A program made the translations under genes and the position numbers. DNA of 64,000 bases from Pedobacter rhodius (GTDB taxonomy: Bacteria; Bacteroidota; Bacteroidia; Sphingobacteriales; Sphingobacteriaceae), in contig NZ_JAPWGL010000007.1 of NCBI RefSeq assembly GCF_027213645.1, forward strand, positions 1 to 64,000, read 5' to 3'. This document shows, piece after piece, positions 1-8,745 of this stretch. Every line of letters begins with the position of its first letter. The stretch's first letter is position 1. The notes below the pieces were generated by a model, which saw nothing but the letters and a program-made list of their open reading frames with translations, had not been told where the DNA came from and made no database searches.

Positions 1-72
1 TCCGAACAGAGAAGTTAAGCCCACCAGAGCCGATGGTACTGCGGTAACACGTGGGAGAGTAGGTCGGTGCCA
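1..72 (+). rRNA. rrf: 5S ribosomal RNA, 3' part (5' end outside window)
   Basis: The window opens inside a 5S rRNA gene. The conserved loop GAACAGAGAAGTTAAGCCC and the closing strand GGGAGAGTAGGTCGGTGCC are visible. A rho-independent terminator follows within about ten bases, so this is the end of an rRNA operon whose 16S and 23S genes lie to the left. The exact 3' end is uncertain by one to three bases. Confidence 0.93.
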
Positions 73-82
73 AATCTTAAAA

Positions 83-114
83 GAAACCCTTTAACGGAAA
101 CGTTGAAGGGTTTT
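83..114 (+). terminator. rrn operon terminator
   Basis: Near-perfect hairpin with a GAAA tetraloop at 97-100: GAAACCCTTTAACG pairs with CGTTGAAGGGTTTT through G-T wobbles, followed by TTTTCTT. Its position right after 5S rRNA fits transcription termination of the rRNA operon. Confidence 0.85.
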
Positions 115-160
115 CTTGGTTTACAGGCTTTTCCCTTTCTTCCCTCCCGATAACTATCAG

Positions 161-245
161 GGAGGCTGGTGCCAAATCTTAAAAACCAAAACAGGCCTTT
201 AACAAAAACCCTTGCACTAACAACTGCAGGGGGTTCTTGGTTTAA
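161..245 (+). repeat. Decayed second copy of the 5S tail and terminator
   Basis: The 17 bases GGTGCCAAATCTTAAAA at 66-82 recur exactly at 168-184. A second hairpin-like stretch (CCCTTGCA with TGCAGGGGG) follows and ends in TTCTTGGTTTA, as the first terminator does (114-123). This looks like a degenerated duplication of the end of the rRNA operon. A small CCTCCC/GGGAGG palindrome (143-165) lies at the junction. Confidence 0.6.
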
Positions 246-666
246 AAGACTAAAGACCAAAGCCTAAAGACCAAAGACTAAAAACGAAAGGCGAAAAACG
301 GAAGACAAAAAACGAAAAACGAAACCAAAACACAAGCCGAACGGTTTAGCGGTTAACGTTGAGGTAAAGTTTAGATGGAACTTGCGATTAAAAATGCACT
401 CCTGTTGCAGTAACCTTAGTAATATACCAAGCAACGATACCCAAACACCTAACAGAGTTAAAAGATGAGAGCGTGGTTAATGAGTTTATTATCGACGATG
501 TCATTTCTGGATACTAAAAAACTAAACAACTAAAAAACTAAACATCTAACCCAGATAAAACACTCATCCAATGAACCAATGGCTAATGAACTTCCTGGAA
601 AGTATGTATTAGATTTCTTTTCTCTAAAATCAAAACCAATAGCCATCAAACAGCGTTTATTGGATA
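246..666. other. Non-coding stretch with A-rich low-complexity tracts
   Basis: Two tracts (about 246-330 and 512-555) are short A-rich words such as AAAGACTAAAGACC and AAAAAACTAAACAAC repeated imperfectly. No RNA gene was recognised. The only coding-like segment is a possible gene remnant at 375-517, listed separately. The leader of the downstream gene occupies the right end. Confidence 0.6.
375..517 (+). pseudogene. Possible remnant of an unidentified gene
   Basis: An ATG at 375 opens a 12-codon frame (MELAIKNALLLQ). A second frame overlapping it continues for about 42 codons to a TAA at 515-517 and reads like protein (…TELKDESVVNEFIIDDV…), with mixed charged and hydrophobic residues. One frameshift would join the two. 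No family was recognised, and chance cannot be excluded for so short a stretch. Confidence 0.25.
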
Positions 667-1641
667 ATGAAAAAACTCCTTCTCTCTTTTTTATTTCTAA
701 ATGTATTATGCACCTTTATTTTTGCACAAAGCATAGATAAAGACTCGCTCACAGTTAAAAGAGAAATTGCTAACAAAGCATATGTTCATTTATATAAGGA
801 AAATGCTGATTTAGCTTATACTTCTCCTGCAGGTGAAATTGGTGCGCCTACTAAATATGTAATTAACGGACGCTTGACAACAACCTATATGCTGTTGGGC
901 AGTTATAAATCTCCTGTAGCATTCGCTATAATACCAGATTTTACAGTTCGGGTTAGAAATGAATTTTCAGCCGGTGTAAGAACCCCAAGCTATCGTTTGG
1001 GCGGTGCGTTATATGCGAGGTTAAATTCAAATCCCGAAAATTATAAATATGCGGAATTAGCTTTTACCCATCATTCCAACGGTCAGGATCAGGATGCAAT
1101 AAATGCAAATGGTTCGGTAAATACGCTAACCGGTAATTTCAATGCCAATTACCTTACATTATCTTACCGTTTTGGTCATTTCAACCCCATTCGATCTGAT
1201 GGAAGTTACTTTTCTATAAATTATAGGGTTGGATTGCAGTGGTATAAATGGTTTCGCTATGAACCTGCGCTCGATTATGGATTTGGTTTTACACGAATAC
1301 TTTATAATTTCTCGTTAAGGCGGTATGATGAAATCGAAAAGAAATCAAAAATCAAAAATTTAAATAAAGAAGAAAAAGAAACCTGGCGTCTGAATGCTGA
1401 AGTAAGCTATGCCGTAAATAAAATTCCGGAGAAAAATAGCTGGAATGCAGGCAAGCGATTAAACGCCGAAATAAATTTTAATTACAGCTTCCCGTTTATG
1501 CATAATGTGTTTTTGATGGCTGCAGTAGGCTATTACGGAGAGGACAATTATAATATTTATTTTCAGGATCATTATGAGTATATGCGCTTCGGTTTATCCT
1601 CTGGTTTCCTTAGAAATAGAAGTCGACATTATGACAATTAA
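667..1641 (+). CDS. Outer-membrane phospholipase A (PldA/OMPLA)-like beta-barrel
   Basis: A 324-residue protein with a Sec signal peptide (cleavage near residue 20, FIFAQ-S). The body is rich in alternating aromatic/hydrophobic strands typical of outer-membrane barrels. FTHHSNGQDQ at residues 133-142 matches the OMPLA active-site motif HxSNG, with H135 and S137 as candidate catalytic His and Ser. The asparagine partner could be N159 or N161 in the FNANYLTLSYRF segment. OMPLA hydrolyses outer-membrane phospholipids at sn-1/sn-2. The C-terminus has an insertion of charged residues (about 225-245). It stands alone, upstream of uvrA and on the same strand. Family call is fairly sure; enzymatic activity is inferred. 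Confidence 0.72.
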   Translation: MKKLLLSFLFLNVLCTFIFAQSIDKDSLTVKREIANKAYVHLYKENADLAYTSPAGEIGAPTKYVINGRLTTTYMLLGSYKSPVAFAIIPDFTVRVRNEFSAGVRTPSYRLGGALYARLNSNPENYKYAELAFTHHSNGQDQDAINANGSVNTLTGNFNANYLTLSYRFGHFNPIRSDGSYFSINYRVGLQWYKWFRYEPALDYGFGFTRILYNFSLRRYDEIEKKSKIKNLNKEEKETWRLNAEVSYAVNKIPEKNSWNAGKRLNAEINFNYSFPFMHNVFLMAAVGYYGEDNYNIYFQDHYEYMRFGLSSGFLRNRSRHYDN

Positions 1642-1751
1642 TCCTTAATACAGATTTACTTACACTTTCTTTTTGATAAAATTTTTAGCATTTTTGCAGA
1701 TTGGAATTCGGGTTTTTTCAGCTCAGAATCCTTCCCAATTTTTTATAAAAT

Positions 1752-4595
1752 ATGAGCAATAAATCTATCGACCTTGGTGAGCAAAAAGATGTGGAAGTTT
1801 ACGGAGCAAGGGTACATAATTTAAAGAATATTGATGTTAGTTTTCCCCGTAACCAGCTGGTTGTTATCACCGGTTTAAGTGGTAGCGGAAAATCGTCATT
1901 GGCTTTTGATACCATTTATGCGGAAGGCCAACGCCGTTACATGGAAACATTCAGCGCTTACAGCCGCCAGTTTATGGGGGGGATGGAACGTCCTGACGTT
2001 GATAAGGTATCGGGTTTAAGTCCGGTTATTGCTATTGAACAAAAAACCACCAGCAAAAATCCTCGCTCTACAGTTGGTACGATCACCGAGATTTATGATT
2101 TTATGCGTTTGCTTTATGCCCGTGTTGCCGATGCCTATTCGTATAATACCGGTGAGAAAATGGAACGCATGAGCGAAGACCAGATTTTGCAGAATATTTT
2201 TAAAAAGTTTGATGGTGTTGCCGTAAATATTTTGGCGCCAATTGTAAAGGGTAGAAAAGGACATTATCGGGAATTGTTTGAGCAGGTACGTAAACAGGGT
2301 TACGTTAAAGTTCGGGTTGATGGCGAAATAAAAGACATCACCGCCAAAATGCAGGTGGATCGATATAAAATACACGATATAGAAGTGGTTATCGACCGCT
2401 TAATTATAGATGAAAAAGATAAAAAACGCCTTTTAGACTCGCTTCAAACGGCGATGAAAATGGGTAAAGGTGTAATTAAGATTAGCGATGCGGCTAATAA
2501 TGTTGCCCATTTCAGTAAGTTCTTAATGTGCCCTACAACAGGGATTTCTTATGATGAACCTCAGCCAAACAGCTTTTCCTTTAATTCGCCTTATGGTGCC
2601 TGCGAGCGTTGCGATGGTTTAGGCTATATTTTCGTTGTGGATAAGGAATCAGTTATGCCGAATCCAAAGCTGAGTATTTTGAATGGTGGTTTAGCCCCAC
2701 TTGGTGAATATCGTGATACCTGGATGTTTCAGGTATTAAAATCGCTTGCAAAAAAATATAACTTCTCTTTATCAACACCGATTGAAAAGCTTAGCGATGA
2801 AGTAATTAATATCATATTAAATGGTACACATGATTTAATTAGGGTTGAAGTAGAATATAATAAATGGAACGTTCAGAATTATAACATCACTTTCGATGGT
2901 ATAATTAAGATGCTTGAAGAGCAAAACGAAAAAAGGGGGGAAGCAGCGGTTGATGATATGGAGGCTTTCCGAAAACTTAAAACCTGTCCTGAATGTAACG
3001 GTGCAAGGTTGAAGAAAGAAAGCCTGCATTTTAAGGTTGATGGTATGAATATTTTCGACCTTTCTTCAATGGACATCAACAACCTGCGTAAATGGTTCGA
3101 GAACGTTGATGAAAGATTATCTGAACGTCAGAATATTATCGCCAAAGAAATTTTAAAGGAGATTAAAGCCAGAATCGGTTTTTTAACCGATGTTGGTTTA
3201 ACGTATTTAACTTTAGATAGAACTGCCCGTACACTTTCAGGGGGAGAGGCACAACGTATCCGTTTGGCTACTCAAATTGGTTCCCAACTGATGAATGTGA
3301 TGTATATCCTGGATGAGCCGAGCATTGGTTTACATCAACGCGATAATGAGCGCTTAATAAATGCTTTAAAAAACCTACGCGATTTAGGTAACACTGTTTT
3401 GGTGGTAGAGCATGATAAGGACATGATTCTGGAAGCTGACTGGGTTATTGATGTTGGTCCAGGTGCAGGTATCCATGGCGGACAAGTCGTTGCTGAAGGA
3501 ACAGCAAAACAGATTTTAAAATCAAATACGTTAACAGCGGCCTATTTGAACGGCAAAAAAAGTATCGAAACACCAAAAAACCGTAGAAAAGGAAATGGAC
3601 ATAAATTATCGATTATTAAAGCGAGCGGGCATAATTTAAAAGATGTTTCTGTGGATTTTCCGTTAGGTAAATTTATTGCTGTAACCGGTGTTTCCGGTAG
3701 TGGTAAATCGAGTTTAATTACCGAAACCTTATATCCCATTTTAAATCACCATTTTTTTAGGGCGAAAAAGACACCGCTTCCTTATGAGAAAATTAGCGGT
3801 TTGAAAGAAATTGATAAGGTTATCGAAATCGACCAGGCACCAATTGGAAGAACACCCCGTTCAAATCCATCGACTTATACCGGCGTATTTTCGGATATCA
3901 GAAATTTGTTTGTACAATTGCCGGAAGCAAAAATCCGTGGTTACAAACCGGGTCGCTTTTCTTTCAATGTGAAAGGTGGTCGGTGCGAAACTTGTCAGGG
4001 TGGCGGTATGAAGGTTATCGAAATGAATTTCCTGCCCGATGTTCAGGTGCCGTGCGAAGAATGTGGCGGCAAAAGATATAACCGCGAAACATTGGAAGTT
4101 CGCTATCGCGGAAAATCAATCAGCGATGTGCTGGATATGAGTATTGAAGATGCCTGTGTATACTTTGAGCATATTCCGATTATTTACCGTAAAATAAAAA
4201 CCTTAAAAGATGTTGGTTTAGGTTATATCACTTTGGGCCAATCTTCGGTTACTTTATCAGGCGGAGAAGCACAACGGGTTAAACTTGCAACAGAACTGTC
4301 GAAAAAGGATACGGGTAAAACCTTCTATATTTTGGATGAACCTACAACTGGTTTACATTTTGAAGATATCAATGTGCTTTTAGGTGTATTGCAGGAACTG
4401 GTAGATAAGGGCAATACGATTTTGGTAATCGAACACAATTTAGATGTGGTTAAAGTGGCCGATTGGGTTATTGATTTGGGTGAAGAAGGTGGTGCAGGTG
4501 GTGGCAGAATTTTATTTGAAGGAACACCTGAAGGGTTGGTTCAAAACCCGATTAGTTTGACCGGGAAGTTCTTGAAGAAGGAAATGGGCTTGTAA
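1752..4595 (+). CDS. uvrA: Excinuclease ABC subunit UvrA
   Basis: The DNA-damage recognition ATPase of nucleotide excision repair, 947 residues, normal length. It has two ABC modules: Walker A GLSGSGKSS (41-49) with signature LSGGEAQRIRLATQ near 495, and Walker A GVSGSGKSS near 646 with signature LSGGEAQRVKLATE near 834. The C-terminal zinc module is intact (CETCQGGGM… CEECGG). The first zinc site is changed: the expected CPxC is CPTT near residue 260, while its partner CERC near 285 remains. UvrA dimers load UvrB on damaged DNA. Nothing in the flanks suggests an operon. Bacteroidota often carry more than one uvrA, so this may not be the only copy. Confidence 0.95.
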   Translation: MSNKSIDLGEQKDVEVYGARVHNLKNIDVSFPRNQLVVITGLSGSGKSSLAFDTIYAEGQRRYMETFSAYSRQFMGGMERPDVDKVSGLSPVIAIEQKTTSKNPRSTVGTITEIYDFMRLLYARVADAYSYNTGEKMERMSEDQILQNIFKKFDGVAVNILAPIVKGRKGHYRELFEQVRKQGYVKVRVDGEIKDITAKMQVDRYKIHDIEVVIDRLIIDEKDKKRLLDSLQTAMKMGKGVIKISDAANNVAHFSKFLMCPTTGISYDEPQPNSFSFNSPYGACERCDGLGYIFVVDKESVMPNPKLSILNGGLAPLGEYRDTWMFQVLKSLAKKYNFSLSTPIEKLSDEVINIILNGTHDLIRVEVEYNKWNVQNYNITFDGIIKMLEEQNEKRGEAAVDDMEAFRKLKTCPECNGARLKKESLHFKVDGMNIFDLSSMDINNLRKWFENVDERLSERQNIIAKEILKEIKARIGFLTDVGLTYLTLDRTARTLSGGEAQRIRLATQIGSQLMNVMYILDEPSIGLHQRDNERLINALKNLRDLGNTVLVVEHDKDMILEADWVIDVGPGAGIHGGQVVAEGTAKQILKSNTLTAAYLNGKKSIETPKNRRKGNGHKLSIIKASGHNLKDVSVDFPLGKFIAVTGVSGSGKSSLITETLYPILNHHFFRAKKTPLPYEKISGLKEIDKVIEIDQAPIGRTPRSNPSTYTGVFSDIRNLFVQLPEAKIRGYKPGRFSFNVKGGRCETCQGGGMKVIEMNFLPDVQVPCEECGGKRYNRETLEVRYRGKSISDVLDMSIEDACVYFEHIPIIYRKIKTLKDVGLGYITLGQSSVTLSGGEAQRVKLATELSKKDTGKTFYILDEPTTGLHFEDINVLLGVLQELVDKGNTILVIEHNLDVVKVADWVIDLGEEGGAGGGRILFEGTPEGLVQNPISLTGKFLKKEMGL

Positions 4596-4633
4596 TTGGT
4601 CTGTCGAGTAGTTTCGTGTCATAGTCGTTATTT

Positions 4634-4785
4634 ATTAAATTATAAGCGATATAATCGCAAATCTATTTATGCGTTCGTTACAAACGAGCGCAAGCTGGGT
4701 CATTAATTTATAAGCGATGTAATCGCAGATTTATTTATGCGCAAGCTGGAACTCGTTACAAACGAGCGCAAACTAATTGTTTAAA
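4634..4785. repeat. Imperfect direct repeats containing small palindromes
   Basis: A unit with the palindrome GCGATATAATCGC occurs at about 4639-4672 and again at 4708-4741. A second unit, CGTTACAAACGAGCGCAA (palindromic core TCGTTACAAACGA), occurs near 4676 and 4753. The two units alternate twice, between uvrA and the convergent CYTH gene. It looks like a dispersed intergenic repeat element; no coding sense was seen. Confidence 0.6.
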
Positions 4786-4803
4786 AAAGCTTTCCGCCAT
4801 ATA

Positions 4804-5274
4804 TCAATCCCAATCTTTAAAAGGATGCTTTGTTAAATTAGAATTGTAGTATTTCTTTTCATGCGTAACTTCTTCGGCAATCCAATCTGGCAATTCGAAT
4901 TGTTCATCTTCAGATGCTAATTCGATTTCAGCAACAATTAAACCATCATTATCCCCTGAAAATACATCTACTTCCCAAAGTTTTCCTTCGAAGTTGATTT
5001 CATACCTGGTTTTTTCGAGTTCATTTTCCGAAAAATTATCGAGTAATTCAATCGCTTCTTCTAACGGGATTTCATATTCATATTCCAATCTTGTTGCACC
5101 AGTTGAAATACCTTTTATGGTTAACCAGCCTTTAGCATCAGCAACTCTTATGCGAATGGTTTTATCTGGGTTGGTTAAGATGTAACCTTGTCTTAACTGT
5201 TTGCCAAAAGGTTTGACTAGCCTTTCCCATTCCGGGTAGTTTATGAGAAATTTTCGTTCAATTTCTTTACCCAT
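4804..5274 (-). CDS. CYTH-domain protein (triphosphate tunnel metalloenzyme)
   Basis: 156 residues, all one CYTH domain. The N-terminal signature ExExK is present as EIERKF (residues 4-9), followed by alternating charged strands with conserved R and K residues (TIRIRVADAKGWLTIKG) and late acidic residues (VAEIEL) that line the tunnel and bind metal. Members hydrolyse inorganic triphosphate or thiamine triphosphate, and some are class IV adenylate cyclases; the substrate cannot be told here. Its ATG overlaps the stop of the upstream GH20 gene by one base (TAATG), so the two are probably translationally coupled. Confidence 0.85.
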   Translation of the reverse strand: MGKEIERKFLINYPEWERLVKPFGKQLRQGYILTNPDKTIRIRVADAKGWLTIKGISTGATRLEYEYEIPLEEAIELLDNFSENELEKTRYEINFEGKLWEVDVFSGDNDGLIVAEIELASEDEQFELPDWIAEEVTHEKKYYNSNLTKHPFKDWD

Positions 5275-7223
5275 TACCTTGCTCTTTTCTGCAAATCTGC
5301 AACCGGAATGCTAATTAACCTGCCGATTGGCTGCTTACCACGATAAGTAATAATGCGTAACATGCTGGCATCTTTTGGCGGAACTAAAGTTGTGCTGTAT
5401 TTTGGGTAGAAACGGTCTGGCGTTGAATTGTCGAAACTGTAGTAAATGTCTAAGCCGTCAATTTCAGGTGTTAGCTCAATCATTAATTGTCTGTCTGGTG
5501 AACGTTTTACATTAATAATGGGGTCGTATATTGCCGGAGCATATTTTATTTCAGCTAAATCCAAACGCTTGAAATGCTGTTCGGTTCTGTCGACAAAATT
5601 AGTCCAGTTTTTCTTTTCTATCGGGCTCCAAACAGATTCTGAAATGGCAAAAGCACGTGGCCAAAGCATATATTGTACCTGGCGGAAAGTGAAAATCTGC
5701 TCCGTCCATAGGTTTGCTTGTCCGCCGATAATAAATTTTGGATCAGCACCTGTCGGAATCGGGTTAAACTGGTAAGCTTTGTTCAACCTCAACGATGCAT
5801 AAACCCTTGGTTCGGTAATGGCATCGGCCTGCATATAATCCAGGTAAGCAAAATCTGTCGGACTCATGACCACATTATGCTTTTCCTTTGAGGCATCGAT
5901 ACCATATTTTATACCCCTCCAGCTCATAACCGAGGCAGTTGGCGAAACACCGCCTTCTAAAATTTCATCCCAACCCATAAATTTTTTGCCTTTTGCAATT
6001 ACAATTTGTTCAACGCGTTTTTCAAAATAGGCCTGAACCTGGGGAATGGTTTTCAAACCCTCACGTTGCATTAATGCTTTAACCTGCTCGTTCTTTTCCC
6101 AGAAGTTATGTGGAGCCTCATCGCCACCCATGTGAATATACTCGAAAGGGAAAAGTTTGGCTACCTGGGTAATCACCGAATCCAGAAAAACGTAAACCTT
6201 TTCATTAGCCGGGCAAAGCGTATTATCAACTAGGGCCGTTGGCGGTGCCCCACGACTCCAGTCCATAATTTTTTCACCGGAACGTACCTTATAATTCACG
6301 GCATCGGGTGTACAGGATAACTCCGGATAAGATGCAATGGCCGCTAAACTATGGCCGGGAACATCAATTTCGGGCAAAATATTTACAAAGCGTTCTTGTG
6401 CATATTGTACCAGTTCTTTAATATCTTCTTGTGTATAAAAACCGCCGTAAGTGCGAGGTTCATCAGCTGCTGGCGGAATAAAATCGCCAAATGTTCCTGT
6501 TTTTTTAACATTCCAGGCGCCAACTTCAGTTAGTTTTGGTAAGCCTTTAATTTCAAGTCTCCAGCCCTCGTCATCAGTTAAATGGAAGTGTAAAAGATTG
6601 AATTTATAACGAACCATGTTATCAATAAACTGTTTCACTTCATCTTTGGTAAAAAAGTGGCGTGCAACATCGAACATTAAGCCTCGCCAGCCTAATTTTG
6701 GAAAATCAACAACATCAACGCAAGGAATTTTCCATTTTACATTAGCAACCACTTCCTTACTTTCAATTTCAGCAGGGAAAAGTTGAATCAACGATTGAAC
6801 GCCCCAAAAAATACCAGCAGGTTTATTAGCAGTAATTACAATTTGAGTCGGATTTACATTTAATTTATATCCCTCTGCGCCTAATTGGGCATCATCTTGG
6901 TTATTTAAGATAAATTTTATTGTCGGGTGATTTGCAGTGGTAACTGAACTTACAAATTTACCGGTCGCTCGTTCAATTCGCTCAGATAATAAAGCTACCG
7001 ATTGTTTTAAACCTTCATTTTTTGAGGTTTGAATACTGATATTTTCGGGCAAAGTAAATATTCCGGCCTTTTTCATTAAGGAAACAGGCTCAGGAATGAT
7101 GGCGATTTGTGCCGATGAAACTGCACTTTCGGCATCGCCGATTTCAGTTTCGTTTACTAAGGTTTGAGCGTATGAATTGGCTGCAAAAATGCAGGCAGAG
7201 ATAATCAGGACTAATTTCTTCAT
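5274..7223 (-). CDS. Beta-N-acetylhexosaminidase, GH20 family
   Basis: 649 residues with a Sec signal peptide (1-19, cleavage SYA-Q), so periplasmic or surface-exposed. A GH20b-type N-terminal domain covers about 40-160 and the catalytic barrel about 165-520. HMGGDEAPHNFW holds the catalytic Asp-Glu pair (D368, E369), which works with the substrate acetamido group. The C-terminal beta-sandwich (about 565-640) contains the DIYYSFDNSTPD strand typical of this subfamily. It removes terminal N-acetylglucosamine or -galactosamine from chitin oligomers or glycans. It is co-directional and coupled with the CYTH gene. No SusC/D partner is nearby, so it is not in a classical polysaccharide-utilisation locus. 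Confidence 0.92.
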   Translation of the reverse strand: MKKLVLIISACIFAANSYAQTLVNETEIGDAESAVSSAQIAIIPEPVSLMKKAGIFTLPENISIQTSKNEGLKQSVALLSERIERATGKFVSSVTTANHPTIKFILNNQDDAQLGAEGYKLNVNPTQIVITANKPAGIFWGVQSLIQLFPAEIESKEVVANVKWKIPCVDVVDFPKLGWRGLMFDVARHFFTKDEVKQFIDNMVRYKFNLLHFHLTDDEGWRLEIKGLPKLTEVGAWNVKKTGTFGDFIPPAADEPRTYGGFYTQEDIKELVQYAQERFVNILPEIDVPGHSLAAIASYPELSCTPDAVNYKVRSGEKIMDWSRGAPPTALVDNTLCPANEKVYVFLDSVITQVAKLFPFEYIHMGGDEAPHNFWEKNEQVKALMQREGLKTIPQVQAYFEKRVEQIVIAKGKKFMGWDEILEGGVSPTASVMSWRGIKYGIDASKEKHNVVMSPTDFAYLDYMQADAITEPRVYASLRLNKAYQFNPIPTGADPKFIIGGQANLWTEQIFTFRQVQYMLWPRAFAISESVWSPIEKKNWTNFVDRTEQHFKRLDLAEIKYAPAIYDPIINVKRSPDRQLMIELTPEIDGLDIYYSFDNSTPDRFYPKYSTTLVPPKDASMLRIITYRGKQPIGRLISIPVADLQKRAR

Positions 7224-7314
7224 TAAATATAAATTGCGAATGAACCGAATACGTATTCATCCGCAATTTATTAAAAAAGATTTTACAAAGGATATTATTA
7301 AGTACAATTATGGT

Positions 7315-8679
7315 TTATCCCCTCAAATGATAACCTTTTGGTTTAGTAAAAGCCCTCATACCCTGGTGGGAAAGTGTGGCGCCTATGCCCGAATACTTGC
7401 GTCCGCTCCATGGCAAAGCTGCGCTGACGCGGTCGCAACAATTCCAATAGCCTGAGCCCGAATCCAGCTGACTTAAAATTTTCTCTGCCCGGCTTTGCTC
7501 CGACGTATAAACCGATGCCGTTAAACCATAATCCGTGTCCTGCATCATTTTCAATGCCTCTTCATCATCTTTAACTTTCATGATACCGATAATCGGGCCA
7601 AAGCTTTCTTCCTGCATGACCAACATATCGTTGGTTACATCAGTTAAAATGGTAGGTTCAAAAAAGTAACCTTTGCCCTCAACCGCTTTACCGCCACATA
7701 AAAGTTTTGCGCCTTTATTCAGTGCATCCTTAACTTGATTTTCTAAAACAATTAGCTGGTCTTTTCTGGTTAAGGAACCGAGGTAAACCCCATCTGTTGT
7801 CGGTAAGCCACTTTTCCAACTCTGAACTTCGCTAACAAAGGCTTTCAGGTAATCATCATAATTCTTTTCGTGAACATAAATCCGTTCGACCGAACAACAG
7901 CTTTGCCCGTTGTTATAGAAAGCACCATCGGCTGTTCCGATTGCTGCATTAGCAACATCGGCAACATCTTCTGCAATATATAAAGGGTCTTTTCCACCCA
8001 GTTCCAGCTGACAAGGAACCATTTTAGAGGCCACTTTTTCGTAAATATATTTTCCGGTTTTGTATGAGCCTGTGAAAAAATATCCATCGAAATTCATTTC
8101 TAATAATGCAGCACCTGTTTCTTTTGCACCGATGGCTACCTGAAAAATTTCATCTGGAATACCAGCTTTTTTCAGTAACTTCTCAATTTGCAAACCTGTT
8201 AAACTTGCATATTCTGAAGGTTTGTACACCACTGCATTACCACTTAACAAGGCCGGAATAAACACATTTACACCAACCAGATAAGGATAATTCCAGGCTG
8301 AAATATTGCAGACTACACCCAAAGGCTCGTATTTAATAATTTCTTTTAAGCCGGGTTCATCAACCATTACCTCATCTGTGAGATACTTTTCCGCATTGCC
8401 CAACATCCATTTAATTCTCGCGCTCGCTCCGTTAATTTCGTTACGGGATTGTTGCAGAGGCTTGCCAACTTCGCTCGTTAAAACCTGTGCTAAATTCTCG
8501 ATTTCAGTTTCTAACAATTCGTTGAAAGTGGAAAGAATGCTTGCTCTATCCCGAAGAGATTTTCCAGCCCACGCCGGCTGAGCCTGTTTTAATTTTTCAA
8601 ATTTGGTTTGAAGCGAAGCCCGATTATCTTCTTCTAAAGTGGAAATAATTTCTTCGGTTGCCGGATTGATGATTTGCAT
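7315..8679 (-). CDS. Aldehyde dehydrogenase (NAD(P)+), probably for a gamma-glutamyl-amino-aldehyde
   Basis: 454 residues covering a full ALDH fold. Catalytic Cys is C261 in NNGQSCCSVER (a second Cys follows directly), general base E226 in QLELGGKDP, and the cofactor-binding segment is GYFFTGSYKTG (199-209). It resembles succinate-semialdehyde-type dehydrogenases. In its neighbourhood of a permease, glutamine-synthetase-like ligase, iron alcohol dehydrogenase and glutamine amidotransferase, all on this strand, the inferred reaction is oxidation of gamma-glutamyl-aminoacetaldehyde to gamma-glutamylglycine. It is the last gene of that run. The 66-base gap to the amidotransferase gene holds an ATTACACAGATT repeat rather than a clear terminator. 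Confidence 0.88.
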   Translation of the reverse strand: MQIINPATEEIISTLEEDNRASLQTKFEKLKQAQPAWAGKSLRDRASILSTFNELLETEIENLAQVLTSEVGKPLQQSRNEINGASARIKWMLGNAEKYLTDEVMVDEPGLKEIIKYEPLGVVCNISAWNYPYLVGVNVFIPALLSGNAVVYKPSEYASLTGLQIEKLLKKAGIPDEIFQVAIGAKETGAALLEMNFDGYFFTGSYKTGKYIYEKVASKMVPCQLELGGKDPLYIAEDVADVANAAIGTADGAFYNNGQSCCSVERIYVHEKNYDDYLKAFVSEVQSWKSGLPTTDGVYLGSLTRKDQLIVLENQVKDALNKGAKLLCGGKAVEGKGYFFEPTILTDVTNDMLVMQEESFGPIIGIMKVKDDEEALKMMQDTDYGLTASVYTSEQSRAEKILSQLDSGSGYWNCCDRVSAALPWSGRKYSGIGATLSHQGMRAFTKPKGYHLRG

Positions 8680-8745
8680 ATTGTCAATTAATTATAATAG
8701 ATTACCTTCGGAATGATTACACAGATTATTTGATTACACTCATTT

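Noticed and set aside
15..260. 81-residue frame antisense to the 5S rRNA tail
   Set aside because: It runs across rRNA, a terminator and repeats, and its composition reflects those structures.
246..330. Microsatellite-like A-rich tract as a functional element
   Set aside because: The words are irregular and typical of A/T-rich intergenic DNA; no coding or structural signal could be supported.
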